DNA from: CAUZEB01 sp963578655 | Lineage (GTDB): Bacteria; Chloroflexota; Dehalococcoidia; Lucifugimonadales; CAUZEB01 | Length of the DNA: 6,354 nt | NCBI GenBank assembly: GCA_963578655.1 | Contig: CAUZEB010000109.1 | Span: 1-6,354, forward strand | Direction: 5' to 3' | Shown here: one piece after another, positions 6,075 through 6,354 of the stretch | Layout of the letters: each line of letters opens with the position of its first letter | Position numbering within the stretch: the first letter of the stretch is position 1 | Notes under the pieces: generated by a model | The model's input: the letters and a program-made list of their open reading frames with translations, nothing else | Told to the model about the DNA's origin: nothing | Database searches by the model: none | Translations under genes and position numbers: made by a program

Positions 6075-6354
6075 TTATCCTTGAGGTTTATCTAATTCAA
6101 AAGCTGTGTGTAAAGCGCGAGCTGATTCGAGCAATCGATTTTCAGCTATTATGCATGTAATGCGTATCTCTGATGTGGTAATAATATCAATATTTATATC
6201 GTTATCAGCTAGAGCCCTAAACATTCTCGCCGCATACCCCGGCGCATCAAGCATTCCTGTACCAACTATACTGATTTTTGCAAGATTCTGGGCACTAATT
6301 ACCTCACCACCACCAAGTTCTTCTATTATTGAATTTACAACACGAAGAGCACAT
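6075..6354 (-). CDS. lysC: aspartate kinase, C-terminal ACT-domain part (N-terminus beyond window)
   Basis: The minus-strand frame runs from the window edge (6354) to TAA at 6075-6077 and gives the last 92 residues. The visible part is the C-terminal ACT regulatory domain: 'AKISIVGTGM...PGYAARMFRALADNDINIDIITTSEIRI' followed by 'ARALHTAFELDKP', a close fit to the end of aspartokinases (STSEIRIS and LH..F.L motifs). Aspartate kinase phosphorylates aspartate, the first step to lysine, threonine, methionine and diaminopimelate; the ACT domains usually bind lysine and/or threonine for feedback control. The catalytic domain is outside the window, so activity cannot be judged. The glycosyltransferase gene follows 82 bases downstream in the same direction with no terminator visible between them, so read-through is possible, though the two functions are unrelated. 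Confidence 0.9.
   Translation of the reverse strand, partial: CALRVVNSIIEELGGGEVISAQNLAKISIVGTGMLDAPGYAARMFRALADNDINIDIITTSEIRITCIIAENRLLESARALHTAFELDKPQG

Overview
The window is about 6.35 kb of moderately AT-rich bacterial DNA. It holds seven well-supported genes and one possible short ORF. All are on the minus strand except one small plus-strand gene (3251-3526). Canonical Shine-Dalgarno sites, GTG starts and dense packing indicate a bacterium. The TPR/HIRAN-like protein next to a dolichol-phosphate-mannose-synthase-like glycosyltransferase, together with the HEAT and CPBP genes, resembles what I recall of Chloroflexota (Dehalococcoidia/SAR202 type). That assignment is from memory of similar proteins, not from a search.

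Layout, right to left in the main direction of transcription: the C-terminal ACT end of an aspartate kinase (6075-6354, cut by the window edge); an 82-base gap; a 503-residue protein with two complete GT2 glycosyltransferase domains, Alg5-like then DPM1-like (4481-5992); and a TPR protein with a HIRAN-like middle domain and an acidic tail (3531-4496) whose longest reading frame overlaps the glycosyltransferase. The TPR gene ends 4 bases from the end of the convergent 91-residue orphan gene (3251-3526). The orphan is divergent from a metallo-beta-lactamase-fold hydrolase (2420-3064). Their shared 186-base intergenic region carries a perfect 20-bp palindrome and a good promoter for the hydrolase. 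After a 138-base gap with no convincing gene or terminator come a CPBP-family membrane protease (1541-2281), a possible 43-residue ORF (1375-1506), and a HEAT-repeat protein that runs off the left edge (1-1371).

Possible joint roles are inference only. The glycosyltransferase probably supplies or uses polyprenyl-phosphate sugars at the inner face of the membrane. The TPR protein may be its co-expressed partner. CPBP, the short ORF and the HEAT protein may form one transcript.

No defence system, mobile element, CRISPR array, tRNA or rRNA was seen. The most unusual signals are structural. An 18-bp perfect inverted repeat lies exactly at the junction of the two glycosyltransferase domains. A 20-bp perfect palindrome sits just before the ribosome binding site of the orphan gene. 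No gene-free stretch exceeds 300 bases.
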